Positions 42,001 to 50,268 of a stretch of 64,000 nt of DNA are shown piece by piece. Origin of the DNA: Luscinia megarhynchos (lineage: Eukaryota; Chordata; Aves; Passeriformes; Turdidae); NCBI GenBank assembly GCA_034336665.1, contig CM067592.1, positions 35,591,889 to 35,655,888 of the forward strand, in the 5' to 3' direction. The position numbers and the translations under genes are program-made. A model generated the notes under the pieces. That model was given only the letters and a program-made list of their open reading frames with translations, did no database searches and was not told the origin of the DNA. Position 1 is the first letter of the stretch, and every line of letters begins with the position of its first letter.

Positions 42001-45000
42001 TAAATGCCTCCTACTACACTGAGGACAGGGTCAGGGTTACTGGTTTTCACAGCTCATTATGTATGTAGGCTTATTTATGCTTCTAAAAAGCTCAGCCACA
42101 GAAACCGAACTTTCAGTTCCTGCAACGGAGACAGAACCATGTGTATCATGAAAACTTTCCCTTTGATTTCCTCAAGCTGAGGAGTGACAGAGATTACATG
42201 TGTTTACTGTGGCATTTTCTCCTGACTTCAACCCTTATCTCACTACTTCCATTTGCTATGCCTTTTTTTTCCTCTGTAAAAACCCCAATAGCATTAAAGC
42301 ACATGTGCCAGTGACTTGCAAGTCTGTGGCCACAGGCAAAGCATTTTGAGTAACTGAAACCCAAAATTATCAAGATAAAAACCACACAACTGAGATTAAA
42401 AAATATGGACTCATCTGGCTTTGAGGAGTTTCTCCTTTGTAACTACTTTTCTCCGAGATGTCAATGTCACAACAAATATATGAAGACCAATAAAACACAA
42501 CATAAGGATGCCAACTATTTTATAGCACTGAAAATGGAGATGTGTTCCAAGCCAGTTGTAGCTTTCAAAGTACTGCCTTTTCCTGAGACAACCAACTAAA
42601 ACAAATTAAATAATTTAAAGAAAAAGATAAATATATTTTTTAAGTCCAGCTTGTACTTAGCTTGATTCTGTTATATTCTTCTGCTTAAGACTCCTCAAAG
42701 AATTTCAATATATTCATCACTCATCTAAGTGATCCAAATTATTTGGAAAAAAACCATACAGGTGTGTTTCAACAAAAAAAAAGATGTGGGGTATAAGTGG
42801 AAAAAAAGTTGAGCTGTAGAACAGACCTGCTTCTAGCACTTCAGGACAGGAGAGAGAAAAACAAAGGGCTCACAGCTTTTCAGTTGACACTGATAGACAC
42901 TTAATAAATACAGCCAACTATGAAGGATGTTCAAATCTGAACCTGAATAGGAAACATTTACATCAAATTACTGCCTACCTGATAGTATTTAGCCAACAAA
43001 ACTTTGTTGTTTCCAGTTTTTAAGTAAAAGTATCCTAACAGAAATAAAGTATGTTAAGATGAATTTAGCAAAACTACCAGATGTTTCTGCAGAGTGGAGC
43101 CAATTACAGCTGCTCCCCTTCCTTTGATGCCTTAAGCTTGGAGTTTTCTGTTCTGCTTAGGTATGCTTTCTGTTGTGCTTAGGGTGGTGAAGACAAAATA
43201 GTCCGATTCCAGCTATTGATTCAAGGAGAGTTTCTTCAAACTTTAGGCCCTAAGTATAAACAACGTGAAAAGAGGAGGGCAGGCCATCCAGGAGAAGAGG
43301 AGGATAACACCTTACGGTTTGAGACTATTAATTGGATGGCTGACTCCTGTCTGTAAGTGGACTGAAGTCTATAAAAATGTAAAATCATGTGACCACGCTC
43401 TCTTTGGCATCCACCTTGGAGCCACTTGGGCAGGCAGGGGCCACGCTGTGGCACTGGTGCTGCCGGAGTGTGGCCTTTGGAGGCCTTTCAATAAATACTC
43501 ATTTTATTTCCCCTAGCTCTGTGTGATCTCTGTTCCAGCTCCAAAAGGCAACACCTTACTACTCGCCTTTCAGACCATCGGTTAGACTATACTGAAACTG
43601 CTGCTGCAAAGAGTAACTAGGATACTGAAACAGAACTATTACCGAGAGGAGACAGATGCTTTCATAAGTTACCACTGTTCATGAGTCAGATCTTTTTCAG
43701 CTCCTGTTGAGTTTCTAACTTCAGGTTATAAAATATGTCTGCAAGCTTCCAAACACCTTTTGTTCTTGTTCTCTTTCTGTAGAAAGCAAGTATCCAACAA
43801 GGAAAGCGCCATGAACAAATTAAGAAAGACCTGTATGAATTTACTGATCTGTCTGAAATGGGGCAGTCCAATAAGACTAGAGAGTAAAGAGTCCAAAAAT
43901 TAAAGAAAATTGACTCCAGATTTGCACATGAGTAGTAGGTTAAGTAATTGAAAATTTCCATGAATAAAGTTTTCACCTCATAATCCAAACACATTTTTAA
44001 TTATTGGTATAAGTAGGAATTTTAGAAGTACTATATACAGACAACATAGAGATACATTCACACACATGACATTTTTAAACTCTCTTGACTAGCTGTCAAA
44101 TCCTGAATCTCAGGTTACTTGTTTCCCATCATAAACTACAATTTTAAAATGAAACAGAATCACTTTATACTTTCTATGGCAAACATTTTCATACTAATTT
44201 TGAGCACCACAGCGTTCAGGCAGATTCATGAGAGTCATCAAAATGTGTCTCCGGAATCAGCGCCGTACCGACAGACCCGTGGTAAATGGGTTTAAATCTC
44301 AAACCGAGCTACCATCAGCTGTCTTCATTTCACTTAGACTGGGGACAAAAACTCTCACAATCTTCAGCGAGCTCATCAGACCCAGGGCCATATTTACCAA
44401 CACCGTTAACGTGGAGGCAACGATGTTGCCGGTCAGCCTTTACCAGGAAAAGGCTGACAGAGCTGGAAGAAAAACGCCGGGGGCTGGTCGGGGAACAGCA
44501 CGAGGAGGAAGTTGCTGCGGAGCCGGCAGAACTTTACATCCCGCGCACTGTAGCAGCCTGATTTTCCCACGTGGGTCGCAGGCAGAACAGAGCGGAGGAA
44601 GCCAGAAGCGGCTGCCCGCTGGAAGAACAGCGTTGGCAGCCGCCCCAGCCGGGAGGCAGGTGTGCGGAGGGCTCTCCACACCTGCAGGCGCAGGGGGCAG
44701 GGGTCGGGCCACTGGGCCGTGCCCCAGCCGGGATTGCATCAGCGCCGGCCCCGCCGGGAGGGCCGCTCCCGCCCGCAGGACGGCAGGGCCGGCCCGCCTG
44801 CCCCGGGCCGGGGTGCCCGCGGCTCAGCCCGCCAGCCCCGGGGCCACGACCCGCTCCCACCGCCGGGGCCGGGGCGGGACGGAGCGGCCGGGGCCGGACC
44901 TTACCTGGGGATGTACCTGGCCTCGTCCCCCAGCCGCACCTCGAAGTCCTTCCAGGGCTGATCCAGCCCCGCGGCGACCCAAGCCGCTGACGCCTCCTCC

Positions 45001-45272
45001 TCCTCCATGTGCTCGCCCCCCGGCTCGCCGCCGCCGGGCTGCGGCCGCGTGGCGCCGCGGAAGCCGCGGGCGAACTCCGGGAAGGTGATGGCCCCGTCGC
45101 GGTCGCTGTCGAGGCGCTGGAAGATGGCCTCGGCCTCGGCCGGCCGCACCCGCAGCTCGGCGCAGAGGGCAGCGAAGTCCTCCCGCTCGATGCGGCCCGA
45201 GCCGCTGGCGTCGCACGCCAGGAAGAGAGCGCGCAAGCGGGACAGCTCGTCCCCCGCCGCCTCGGGATCCAT
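14966..45272 (-). CDS. RASEF: RASEF (RAB45), EF-hand / coiled-coil / Rab GTPase, 17 coding exons (whole-gene entry)
   Basis: RASEF is an atypical large Rab GTPase that binds GTP and calcium, self-associates through its coiled coil and acts in perinuclear membrane traffic (known of the family). Seventeen exons join in frame into 721 residues, close to the human length of about 740 and with the same exon number. The domains run as follows: EF-hands at about residues 10-70, coiled coil at about 124-350, a Ser-rich acidic linker at 351-515, and a Rab domain at about 522-690. Visible GTPase motifs are GDAAVGKS (528-535), the switch I Thr (553), DTAGQE (576-581), NKAD (634-637) and ETSAK (668-672). 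The C-terminus ends in CCNV (718-721), a geranylgeranylation signal. All introns are GT-AG. The start codon has C at -3 and G at +4, and was chosen because the EF-hand homology begins there. No frameshift or stop was found. The coordinates span introns; exons are listed separately. Confidence 0.97.
16139..16215 (-). CDS. RASEF: RASEF coding exon 16 (Rab domain, ETSAK)
   Basis: Encodes residues 661-685 and two bases of Arg686. It contains the G5 motif ETSAK at 668-672, followed by [13 protein letters not shown], the last helix of the Rab fold. The acceptor is ACTCACAG|ACT and the donor GCTCG|GTAAGT. Confidence 0.97.
17206..17325 (-). CDS. RASEF: RASEF coding exon 15 (Rab domain, NKAD)
   Basis: Encodes residues 621-660 in phase 0. 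It holds the guanine-specificity motif NKAD at 634-637 within [11 protein letters not shown]. The acceptor is TTTACAG|GATGC and the donor ATG|GTAAGG. Confidence 0.97.
18182..18296 (-). CDS. RASEF: RASEF coding exon 14 (Rab domain, switch II)
   Basis: Completes Arg582 and encodes 583-620 ([20 protein letters not shown], then VTCEKSF and VDMIE). The acceptor lies after a T-run followed by purines (TTTTTGGAAAG|A), a slightly unusual 3' splice site. The donor is GAG|GTAAGA. Confidence 0.96.
18556..18791 (+). mobile_element. CR1 LINE 3' fragment in RASEF intron 13
   Basis: Sense CR1 text: AAATTTCTTCTCTGAAAGGG, GAGCTGTCCAGGGAAGGGG, TGGAAGTGTTCAACAGGCA, GGTTAACAGTTGGA and the tail TTCTGTGATTCTATG. 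It lies antisense to RASEF, between exons 14 and 13. Confidence 0.9.
19673..19754 (-). CDS. RASEF: RASEF coding exon 13 (Rab domain, DTAGQE)
   Basis: Completes Gly555 and encodes 556-581 plus two bases of Arg582. VDFQMK continues switch I, and WDTAGQE at 575-581 is the G3 motif with the catalytic Gln kept. The acceptor is TTTTCAG|GTGTGG and the donor GAGAG|GTTAGT. Confidence 0.97.
20661..20808 (-). CDS. RASEF: RASEF coding exon 12 (Rab domain, P-loop)
   Basis: Encodes residues 506-554 and the first base of Gly555. It holds the start of the Rab fold (AYKIVLAGD), the P-loop GDAAVGKS at 528-535 and the switch I segment NTSATL with Thr553. The acceptor is ATTTTCAG|TCAG and the donor CTGG|GTACAG. 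Confidence 0.97.
20899..21036 (-). CDS. RASEF: RASEF coding exon 11 (linker)
   Basis: Encodes residues 460-505 in phase 0 at both ends ([10 protein letters not shown] at the start, VLDWKPS inside, HISAITPQ at the end). Many Ser residues suggest a flexible, phosphorylatable linker. The acceptor is TTTCAG|GTTCC and the donor CAG|GTAACC. The next intron is only 90 nt. Confidence 0.94.
22061..22295 (-). CDS. RASEF: RASEF coding exon 10 (linker, largest internal exon)
   Basis: Completes Arg381 and encodes 382-459. It carries the conserved blocks [20 protein letters not shown] and [16 protein letters not shown] at 417-422 resembles a beta-TrCP phosphodegron. The acceptor is CTTGTTAG|GTCAT and the donor GAT|GTAAGT. 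Confidence 0.95.
22296..25098 (-). other. RASEF: RASEF intron 9 (about 2.8 kb)
   Basis: Between exons 9 and 10. AT-rich sequence without recognised repeats, apart from short T- and A-runs near 22.9 and 23.7 kb. ORFs are short and lack homology that I recognise. Confidence 0.8.
25099..25190 (-). CDS. RASEF: RASEF coding exon 9 (linker)
   Basis: Encodes residues 351-380 and two bases of Arg381. This is a Ser, Pro and Asn-rich, probably disordered linker ([12 protein letters not shown]). The acceptor is TGTTGCAG|CGG and the donor GACAG|GTAAGC. Confidence 0.93.
25317..25350. repeat. (CA)/(TA) microsatellite in RASEF intron 8
   Basis: TTATACACACACACATATAT followed by ACATATATTTA. Short simple repeat within the intron between exons 9 and 8. 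Confidence 0.8.
26625..26709 (-). CDS. RASEF: RASEF coding exon 8 (end of coiled coil)
   Basis: Completes Gln322 and encodes 323-350 ([20 protein letters not shown], then FSKYNRSL). The coiled coil ends here. The acceptor is CTTGTTAG|ATCAG and the donor CTG|GTATGT. Confidence 0.95.
27250..27318 (-). CDS. RASEF: RASEF coding exon 7 (coiled coil)
   Basis: Completes Arg299, encodes 300-321 and two bases of Gln322. It reads [20 protein letters not shown] in heptad pattern. The acceptor is TTTTTTCCAG|GGATC and the donor CTTCA|GTAAGT. Confidence 0.95.
28015..28130 (-). CDS. RASEF: RASEF coding exon 6 (coiled coil)
   Basis: Encodes residues 261-298 plus two bases of Arg299. It includes [16 protein letters not shown] and YADQSLNTE, which are strongly conserved in RASEF. 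The acceptor is TTAAAG|GAAAAT and the donor GAGAG|GTAAGG. Confidence 0.95.
28621..28698 (-). CDS. RASEF: RASEF coding exon 5 (coiled coil)
   Basis: Encodes residues 235-260 in phase 0 (LEEQSK... [13 protein letters not shown]). The acceptor TTCAAG|CTG has a weak pyrimidine tract, but the reading frame and homology fix the boundary. The donor is CTG|GTAAGA. Confidence 0.93.
29666..29761 (-). CDS. RASEF: RASEF coding exon 4 (coiled coil)
   Basis: Encodes residues 203-234, a phase 0 exon of 32 codons. The highly charged heptad sequence begins [16 protein letters not shown] and ends TIKKLKK. The acceptor is TTGCAG|GAG and the donor AAG|GTGAGT. Confidence 0.95.
30084..30850 (+). mobile_element. 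Candidate LTR-like insertion in RASEF intron 3
   Basis: A GC-richer block of about 770 bp in an AT-rich intron, with TGTTAC...GTGACA ends (inverted, one mismatch). Near its right end lie a TATA-like TATAGCCTATATTATTAA and AGTAAACTGTAACTC, resembling the polyadenylation region of avian ERVL-type LTRs. The flanks share short direct repeats (TGGAATG at 30079 and 30853; GTTGGAA at 30077 and 30877), so the exact right boundary is unclear. It is not a recognised gene, although ORFs of up to 140 codons cross it. Confidence 0.45.
32704..33136 (-). mobile_element. Candidate LTR-like insertion in RASEF intron 3
   Basis: Read on the minus strand it has a TATA-like TTATTTAAGG near 32875, then AATAAA at 32851-32856 followed by a T/G-rich stretch. 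It could begin TGTGGACACTG and end GAGACCA. This layout fits an old avian ERV LTR. No target duplication was found and the boundaries are approximate. Confidence 0.35.
33350..33440 (-). CDS. RASEF: RASEF coding exon 3 (coiled coil)
   Basis: Completes Arg172 and encodes 173-202. It is rich in Glu, Lys, Ala and Leu with heptad spacing (for example [16 protein letters not shown]). The acceptor is TTTTAG|AGCTC and the donor GAA|GTGAGT. Confidence 0.95.
34221..34367 (-). CDS. RASEF: RASEF coding exon 2
   Basis: Completes Arg123, then residues 124-171. It contains the conserved stretch [15 protein letters not shown], which starts the central helical region. The acceptor is TTTTTCAG|ACAAG and the donor AAAAG|GTATAC. 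It is separated from exon 1 by an intron of about 10.5 kb. Confidence 0.95.
34578..34681. repeat. A-rich tract in RASEF intron 1
   Basis: A pure A-run of about 25 bases followed by ACAAAAACAAAA and CCAAAAAACC-type low-complexity sequence. It lies about 210 bp upstream (in gene direction) of exon 2. Confidence 0.9.
36300..37271 (+). mobile_element. CR1 LINE, about 1 kb 3' part, in RASEF intron 1
   Basis: The longest CR1 copy here. It begins inside the reverse-transcriptase region: a translation near 36340-36440 gives [13 protein letters not shown] and FADGTKL, where the catalytic ADD motif has become ADG. It then reads through CCAGGTCCTGCACCTGGG, GACTGCACGAGCTGGGCCT and GGCTGGACTGGATGATCT to a decayed tail. 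It is antisense to RASEF and inactive (stops, mutated catalytic site). Confidence 0.93.
43125..43553 (+). mobile_element. Solo ERV LTR (429 bp) in RASEF intron 1
   Basis: The ends are TGATGCC...GGCAACA, near-perfect inverted termini with one mismatch. They are flanked by CCTT on both sides (43121-43124 and 43554-43557), a 4-bp target duplication as in class I (gammaretrovirus-like) elements. TATAAAAA lies at 43370-43377 and AATAAA at 43490-43495, giving U3-R-U5 on the plus strand, antisense to RASEF. No internal retroviral sequence lies nearby, so this is a recombined solo LTR. Confidence 0.8.
44905..45272 (-). CDS. RASEF: RASEF coding exon 1 (EF-hands)
   Basis: Encodes residues 1-122 plus two bases of codon 123. 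Two EF-hand loops are visible. Loop 1 spans residues 21-32 (D, S, S, G at the expected sites, but Asp rather than Glu at loop position 12). Loop 2 spans 55-66 and is canonical (DSDRDG...E). An acidic stretch (EEEE) near residue 90 precedes the conserved [11 protein letters not shown] end. The donor reads CCCAG|GTAAGG. The exon lies inside a CpG island. Confidence 0.95.
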
Positions 45273-45436
45273 CGGCCAGCGCCAGGCGCCGGGACTCCGA
45301 GCGCGGGCAGACGCGGCGGGACCGGCTGGGCGCTGCCCTACCTGCGCCTCACGGGGCCGGGCCGGGCCTGCTCCGCCCCGCGCCCTCGGGGCCGGCCAGG
45401 CGGGGAGGCGGAACCAGGTCCTGGCTCCGGGCCCCC

Positions 45437-45668
45437 GGGCCGGGCGGCAGGCACCCCCGGAGAGCGGGGCGGGTCCCGGGCCGGGTCCCGGGCCGGGCGG
45501 CCGGCACCCCCGGAGAGCGGGGCGGGTCCCGGGCCGGGTCCCGGGCCGGGCGGCCGGCACCCCGGAGAGCGGGGCGGGTCCCGGGCCGGGCGGCCGGCAC
45601 CCCCGGAGAGCGGGGCGGGTCCCGGGCCCGGGCGGCCGGCACCCCGGAGAGCGGGGCGGGTCCTGGGC
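45437..45668. repeat. GC-rich promoter minisatellite, five GC-box units
   Basis: Tandem units share the core GGAGAGCGGGGCGGG at 45459, 45512, 45564, 45605 and 45646. The spacings are 53, 52, 41 and 41 bp. The longer units carry an extra GGTCCCGGGCC-type block. Each unit has an Sp1/KLF-like GC box. The array sits 165-400 bp upstream of the RASEF start codon, so it is in the promoter or 5' UTR. All frames are open through it, which creates spurious ORFs. Confidence 0.9.
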
Positions 45669-45780
45669 CCCGCCGCCCCACAGAGTGTGGGGTCCCCCTC
45701 CAGCCCAGCGAGTTGCGAACGGCACAGGTAACACGAACAGGTAAGCAGGGTAAAAAGCATGTCTCACCCCCAGCAGCAAT

Positions 45781-48700
45781 CAAATGTGAGTCCTGATACT
45801 ATGCGGTCATTGTAAGGTATTAAAACATAGCTTCCAATTTCCAACATGATGAAAATACTTCTCATGGAAGATCCGGACCGCACATGATGACACAAAGTTT
45901 GAACAGATAAATTCTCGCTGACACAAATAGCCTTGGAGTTATACCTTGCAAGTATGGGCTCATAGATGTCTCACCATCCACATTTAGAAATGTGGGTTGT
46001 TAAAATACCATCTTAAACTGAAAACGCAAAAGAGGCATTCAAAGCAAAGCTGAGGAGACAGCTTTTCAGTTCTTTGTGAAGGGCTAGTGTCTTTCTTGGC
46101 AGAACTCAACATGTCTTCCTTGTTGAAGTCAGACTGAAGGCTCAGATTCCATTTGAATCTAAGGGATATTTTAAAATTATTATTTATTCTCATTTATGTC
46201 TATCTGCAAATGTAAATTGTGTTATACCACAATTCGGATAAACAGACTACAAATCTGTCGAAGCAGCATTTCATTATTGACCAGAACATAACCTAATTAT
46301 GTGATCCAGCAAAGCACAAATAGTCCATCTCACCTCTCCTCAATAAATCACACACTGTAAATAAGAACTATCAAGTACGCCTCTGCCTAAGATGTGGAAT
46401 GCCCTCAAAGGGAATTTTTTTTACAGCTCTTCATTATTAACCCATCAGGATTAGACAGACAATAAAAGGTTTTGTAAAATGTTCCCCATACTTTAAAGAA
46501 AATATAGTTGTTAAGCAATTTGGAATATAAGTTTTAGCTTAAAAGTACGAGATAACAGAAAAACTTAAATTTATTATTTTATACATTTTTCATTACAATT
46601 CCACCACACAGTTGCAAAACTGTAGTAAAGTGGTCTCATCATCAGTTTCTTAGTGTTTTAGTAAAACAGAATTAATTTAACAAAAGTATTCTTCCTATTC
46701 TATGGTCTTTTATCTATCCACCAAATTTTTATACCTAAAGGGAGTCATGGAGCCCTTAAGGGATGGATGAAACCATCAAAGGGACAAACTTCTCTTGCAT
46801 ATACAACCCAGCTCTCTGTTTATAGGAGCTGGGACATTTGGCTGTCAGAGTGGACAAGCCCATGAGGTGAGCTGGAACAGCCTCGTCCGGGTCTGAGTGT
46901 GTCTGACTAGCCAGACAGGGAGAACCCAGTCGAATCAAAGTGCTCACCTTTTTTGCTTTTGTGGCTGCAGATTTATGAGTTGACATTGGTCAGTTATCCT
47001 TATCCTACCCGCTCTTTTACGTACTCCTGTGTGTATCTTTAGTGTAAGTCACTACCTTGAGCTGCTAAATAGAGGGCATATATGCACAGCCAGTGACTGC
47101 TTGACAGGCCATGGTTTAATTGAATAGTTCTGACACAACTGCACAAAGATAATAAATGTTTCATTTGTTAAGACCAAAGAATGAGTGGTGAGACCAGGAT
47201 TCCCAGCAGGCAATGGCAAAACAGTGCTTTCTTCTGAAATCATGTCCATGTTCTTAGAACGACCTGCTCTTCAAATCCAGCTCTAAATTAAATAAATATG
47301 CAAACACAAGGCACTGTTTATGTGGCATAGTAGTTTTAAATTAATAAGAGAAGTTTTAAATTCATGCATAAGATACTGAAGATACAGATATACCATGCAT
47401 TCAGTTTTCTCAGTCTCTCATCTGTTTTGCTTCACTGTGCCATGAAACTCACAAGATAGCCCAAGAATCTATTCGGCTGAAGAGGCAGGAGAGAAAATTA
47501 AATCATTCTTTAGAAAGACCTAAGGCAACAGATGAACAAGAAAGGATTCATTGTGTGGCTACTAAAGTGTCCTGTTGAACCGAGTGGAAAAAGGTGGATT
47601 CTGACACTGTTATAGAGATAGAGGTTAAATGTTACAGATTGGAAGAGAAATGTAAACCAGAAAAGAAAGGCGTGGCAACACATGGCGTCAAGGGTTGGCT
47701 GAGATGATGTCTCAGTGGTTGCAATTACTGTCTTATTCACATTTTTCTGTTTTATGTTCGGACAATTTCATACAAACTGTACAATCTACTTGGAAAGTAT
47801 ATGACATAAAGAGAGCATAAGTAAAATAGACTCAACCAGTGATACTGAAAACAGTTAACATCACACACAGGTATCATATTAACTACAACACTCTGAAACT
47901 TAATTATATAAACCTGCACCAATTTCTTCCCCCCCCAACACAAACTTTACCACCTCTACAAGTCACTATACATCTCAAAGCATCACAATCCCAGCATGGC
48001 ACTCCATCTCTACCTTCCTACCATCAGGAAGGGAAGCACAGTGTGCACAGGCACATGAAGGACAGGGGAGAGGAGGGTGATGTGCAGAGCGGAGTCTGGG
48101 AAGTCTCCAGGATGGGCTATGGTAGTGGTTCTTCCTTCCCACTGGTTTCCATTTTCTGCCATTCTCTTACAGTGTCTTCCTTTGCCATTTTTATTACTTA
48201 GCTGGCATTTTCTTTGCTTTGATGCACTAACTTGTGCTTTGATGGCATTAAACTAACTGTTTACATGATTCTATCCTGGCATGCATTTTGTGTGAAACAT
48301 ATAGGATAGGTGCACATATTAAATGCCAAGTCTGGACAGATCATGGGACATTTCTGCATGCTCTCTTTCGCTGCTGCGTAGAATTTTTAGTAATATTGAA
48401 TATAACTCATTCTTACTCTCTGCAATTGAAGAATAAGGGTAATGTATGTGGTAACAGACATCATGTAGACTGTATTTCTCAGATAAACTGCATTATTATG
48501 ACTCTTACGGGGAAAAGGCATAATCTATGTCTTTAAAAACTTAGGGAAATTAAAAAATAATATTTTGAAAGAACACAATTTTATGCTTTGACTTTGTGAA
48601 ATAAGTGAGACAAAAAGTGACAGTAAAAGTTCTCTGTCTAAGAAGAGGTACGTTTAAAAGCCAAACATGTTCCTCAGGAAATACAGATTTATTTTTTTTT

Positions 48701-50263
48701 AATTCTCCTAAAAATTTAGCTGTGAAAGACCTTCATGGTATTATAACACTTTAACAAACTCCAGATCATGGCTGAGGTATAAACCTTTCAGGTGAAGCAT
48801 CTTCAGCCTGCAAAAGACACAAGAGACCATTGATATTTAAATGTCAAAGTACCCAAGGTGTTCTTGCGGAATTTATTAAGTATTGGCAATCTTTTTGAAA
48901 GGTTGTCTGTATGACCAACTTAATAGCCATGGAGTTGTTGAAACGACTGATAATGACTGCTGGCCCTACTTTGGACATATTAGCTGTCACCCTCATGCTT
49001 CTCTAGTGAGTTCTCCAGCCTCCAAAAAATAACTTTTAAAGACTGTCCTAAAGACATGTTATTATATTGCCAATTCTCAAAATCTGTAATGCTTTTGAAT
49101 AACTTAAGCAGCTAGCAATAAATATTTATGAATTTCATCTTTTACAGGAAGCTTGCCTTGGCTTGGGTAGTCTACATAGTTTTTTCAATTCTAATAGTCA
49201 AAACCAAATCACATCTACTGAAGAAACTTCTTTGTTCTAAAAGAAATGGACATCTCAAAATGCAATTCCCTATGTGTAAATCCTCTTAACAATGAGCACT
49301 GCTGAAGACAGAGCATAGAAGTGTCCTATTCAGAGCAGGGATAAACAACATTAGGTCAAACAGACATGCCTCCTTCCAGTTAGGATTAGCTTTGACCTTT
49401 TACTGGAAAATTATGCCAAAGCTCCTTCAAAAACACAGCAAGGTCCAGGTTTCCCTTGCAAACACAATGGTCACTGTTTCACCCTCCTCCTATCTCACTT
49501 TCTTGCTCAATGTGTTGGAACATTTCCCCAGAATCAGAAGATTGAAGTTTAAATCACTGCCTTGCCTGAAGGAAATTAAGGTTATCTTTCTTTTTTCTCA
49601 TGCAAGTGTCCTAACCACAGAGAAACTGGAGACAGTGATGGAATTAAGATGCACACAGCTGCTTAAAGCCACTGATCCAAGGACCTGTGTTTTACAGTTC
49701 ATTATAATTAGACAAAAAGAGTCTTTGATGAAAATGCTAGATGACAAATTTTCCATATGCCAGTTGACCACTAATCCATCTTTTATTTCTCTCTGTCTGA
49801 TCCAAAAAATCTTACATTATTTTCACAGATTCTGACTAAATGGTATCTATTTAATCACTTGAGCAGCTGTAAGACAATATGAAAGATATTTGCTTACCTG
49901 GAGCAAGAAGTACTGAAATTAGTTCAGAGAGGAAGACTGAATTCATCTCCAGTCTTGTGTGTAATGCTCTTACCTTCAGGTTCCTTATTCAGTACTTCTT
50001 CCTAATTTTTCCTAGGCAAAAGTGGTTGCCACTGTTTCACATCGTGAAACCTTCTGCTATTCGTGTTAGGCAAACTCTGTGTCAAACTCTGTGTACCATC
50101 AACAGGGCAAGCCTTAAAAGAATAAGGGAAGAATGTCTTACTTGTGGATCCCAAGAGGGTTTTTTGCTGTTGAGCTGCTCAGTGCCACAAGGCCATTTGG
50201 ATTCCAACAGCTTGAGACTTCTAGGCAGTATTCCTGGTCAACGCTCCAATGACAGTGGTTCTG
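45781..50263. other. RASEF upstream region, no gene recognised
   Basis: AT-rich DNA directly upstream of the CpG island. No protein-like ORF was recognised. It contains one candidate terminal exon on the minus strand (48670-48807) and a C-run near 47930. The sequence contains no recognisable exons of the expected neighbour FRMD3. Confidence 0.6.
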
Positions 50264-50268
50264 GATGG

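Larger units (their letters stand above)
34368..44904 (-). other. RASEF: RASEF intron 1 (about 10.5 kb)
   Basis: Runs from the exon 1 donor GTAAGG to the exon 2 acceptor TTTTTCAG. It holds the A-rich tract, the 1-kb CR1, the 429-bp LTR and the left half of the CpG island. First introns often carry enhancers, but none can be identified from sequence alone. No additional coding exon was recognised. Confidence 0.85.
44430..45715. promoter_or_regulatory. RASEF: CpG island covering RASEF promoter and exon 1
   Basis: A sharp rise in GC and CpG content against AT-rich flanks, starting in the 5' end of intron 1 and ending about 440 bp upstream of the start codon. It holds many GGGCGG GC boxes and no clear TATA box, as expected of a broad TATA-less promoter. 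The transcription start is not visible but should lie between about 45275 and 45700, with transcription to the left. Confidence 0.85.

Noticed and set aside
44228..45744. Long plus-strand ORFs (up to 286 codons) opposite RASEF exon 1
   Set aside because: They are by-products of CpG-island composition: low-complexity Pro/Gly/Ala/Arg sequence antisense to a real exon.
45273..45779. In-frame extension of RASEF exon 1 by about 169 codons upstream of the chosen start
   Set aside because: The frame is open only because the GC-rich minisatellite lacks stops in every frame. The encoded Pro/Gly/Arg repeats have no RASEF homology, and the family's N-terminus matches the chosen Met.
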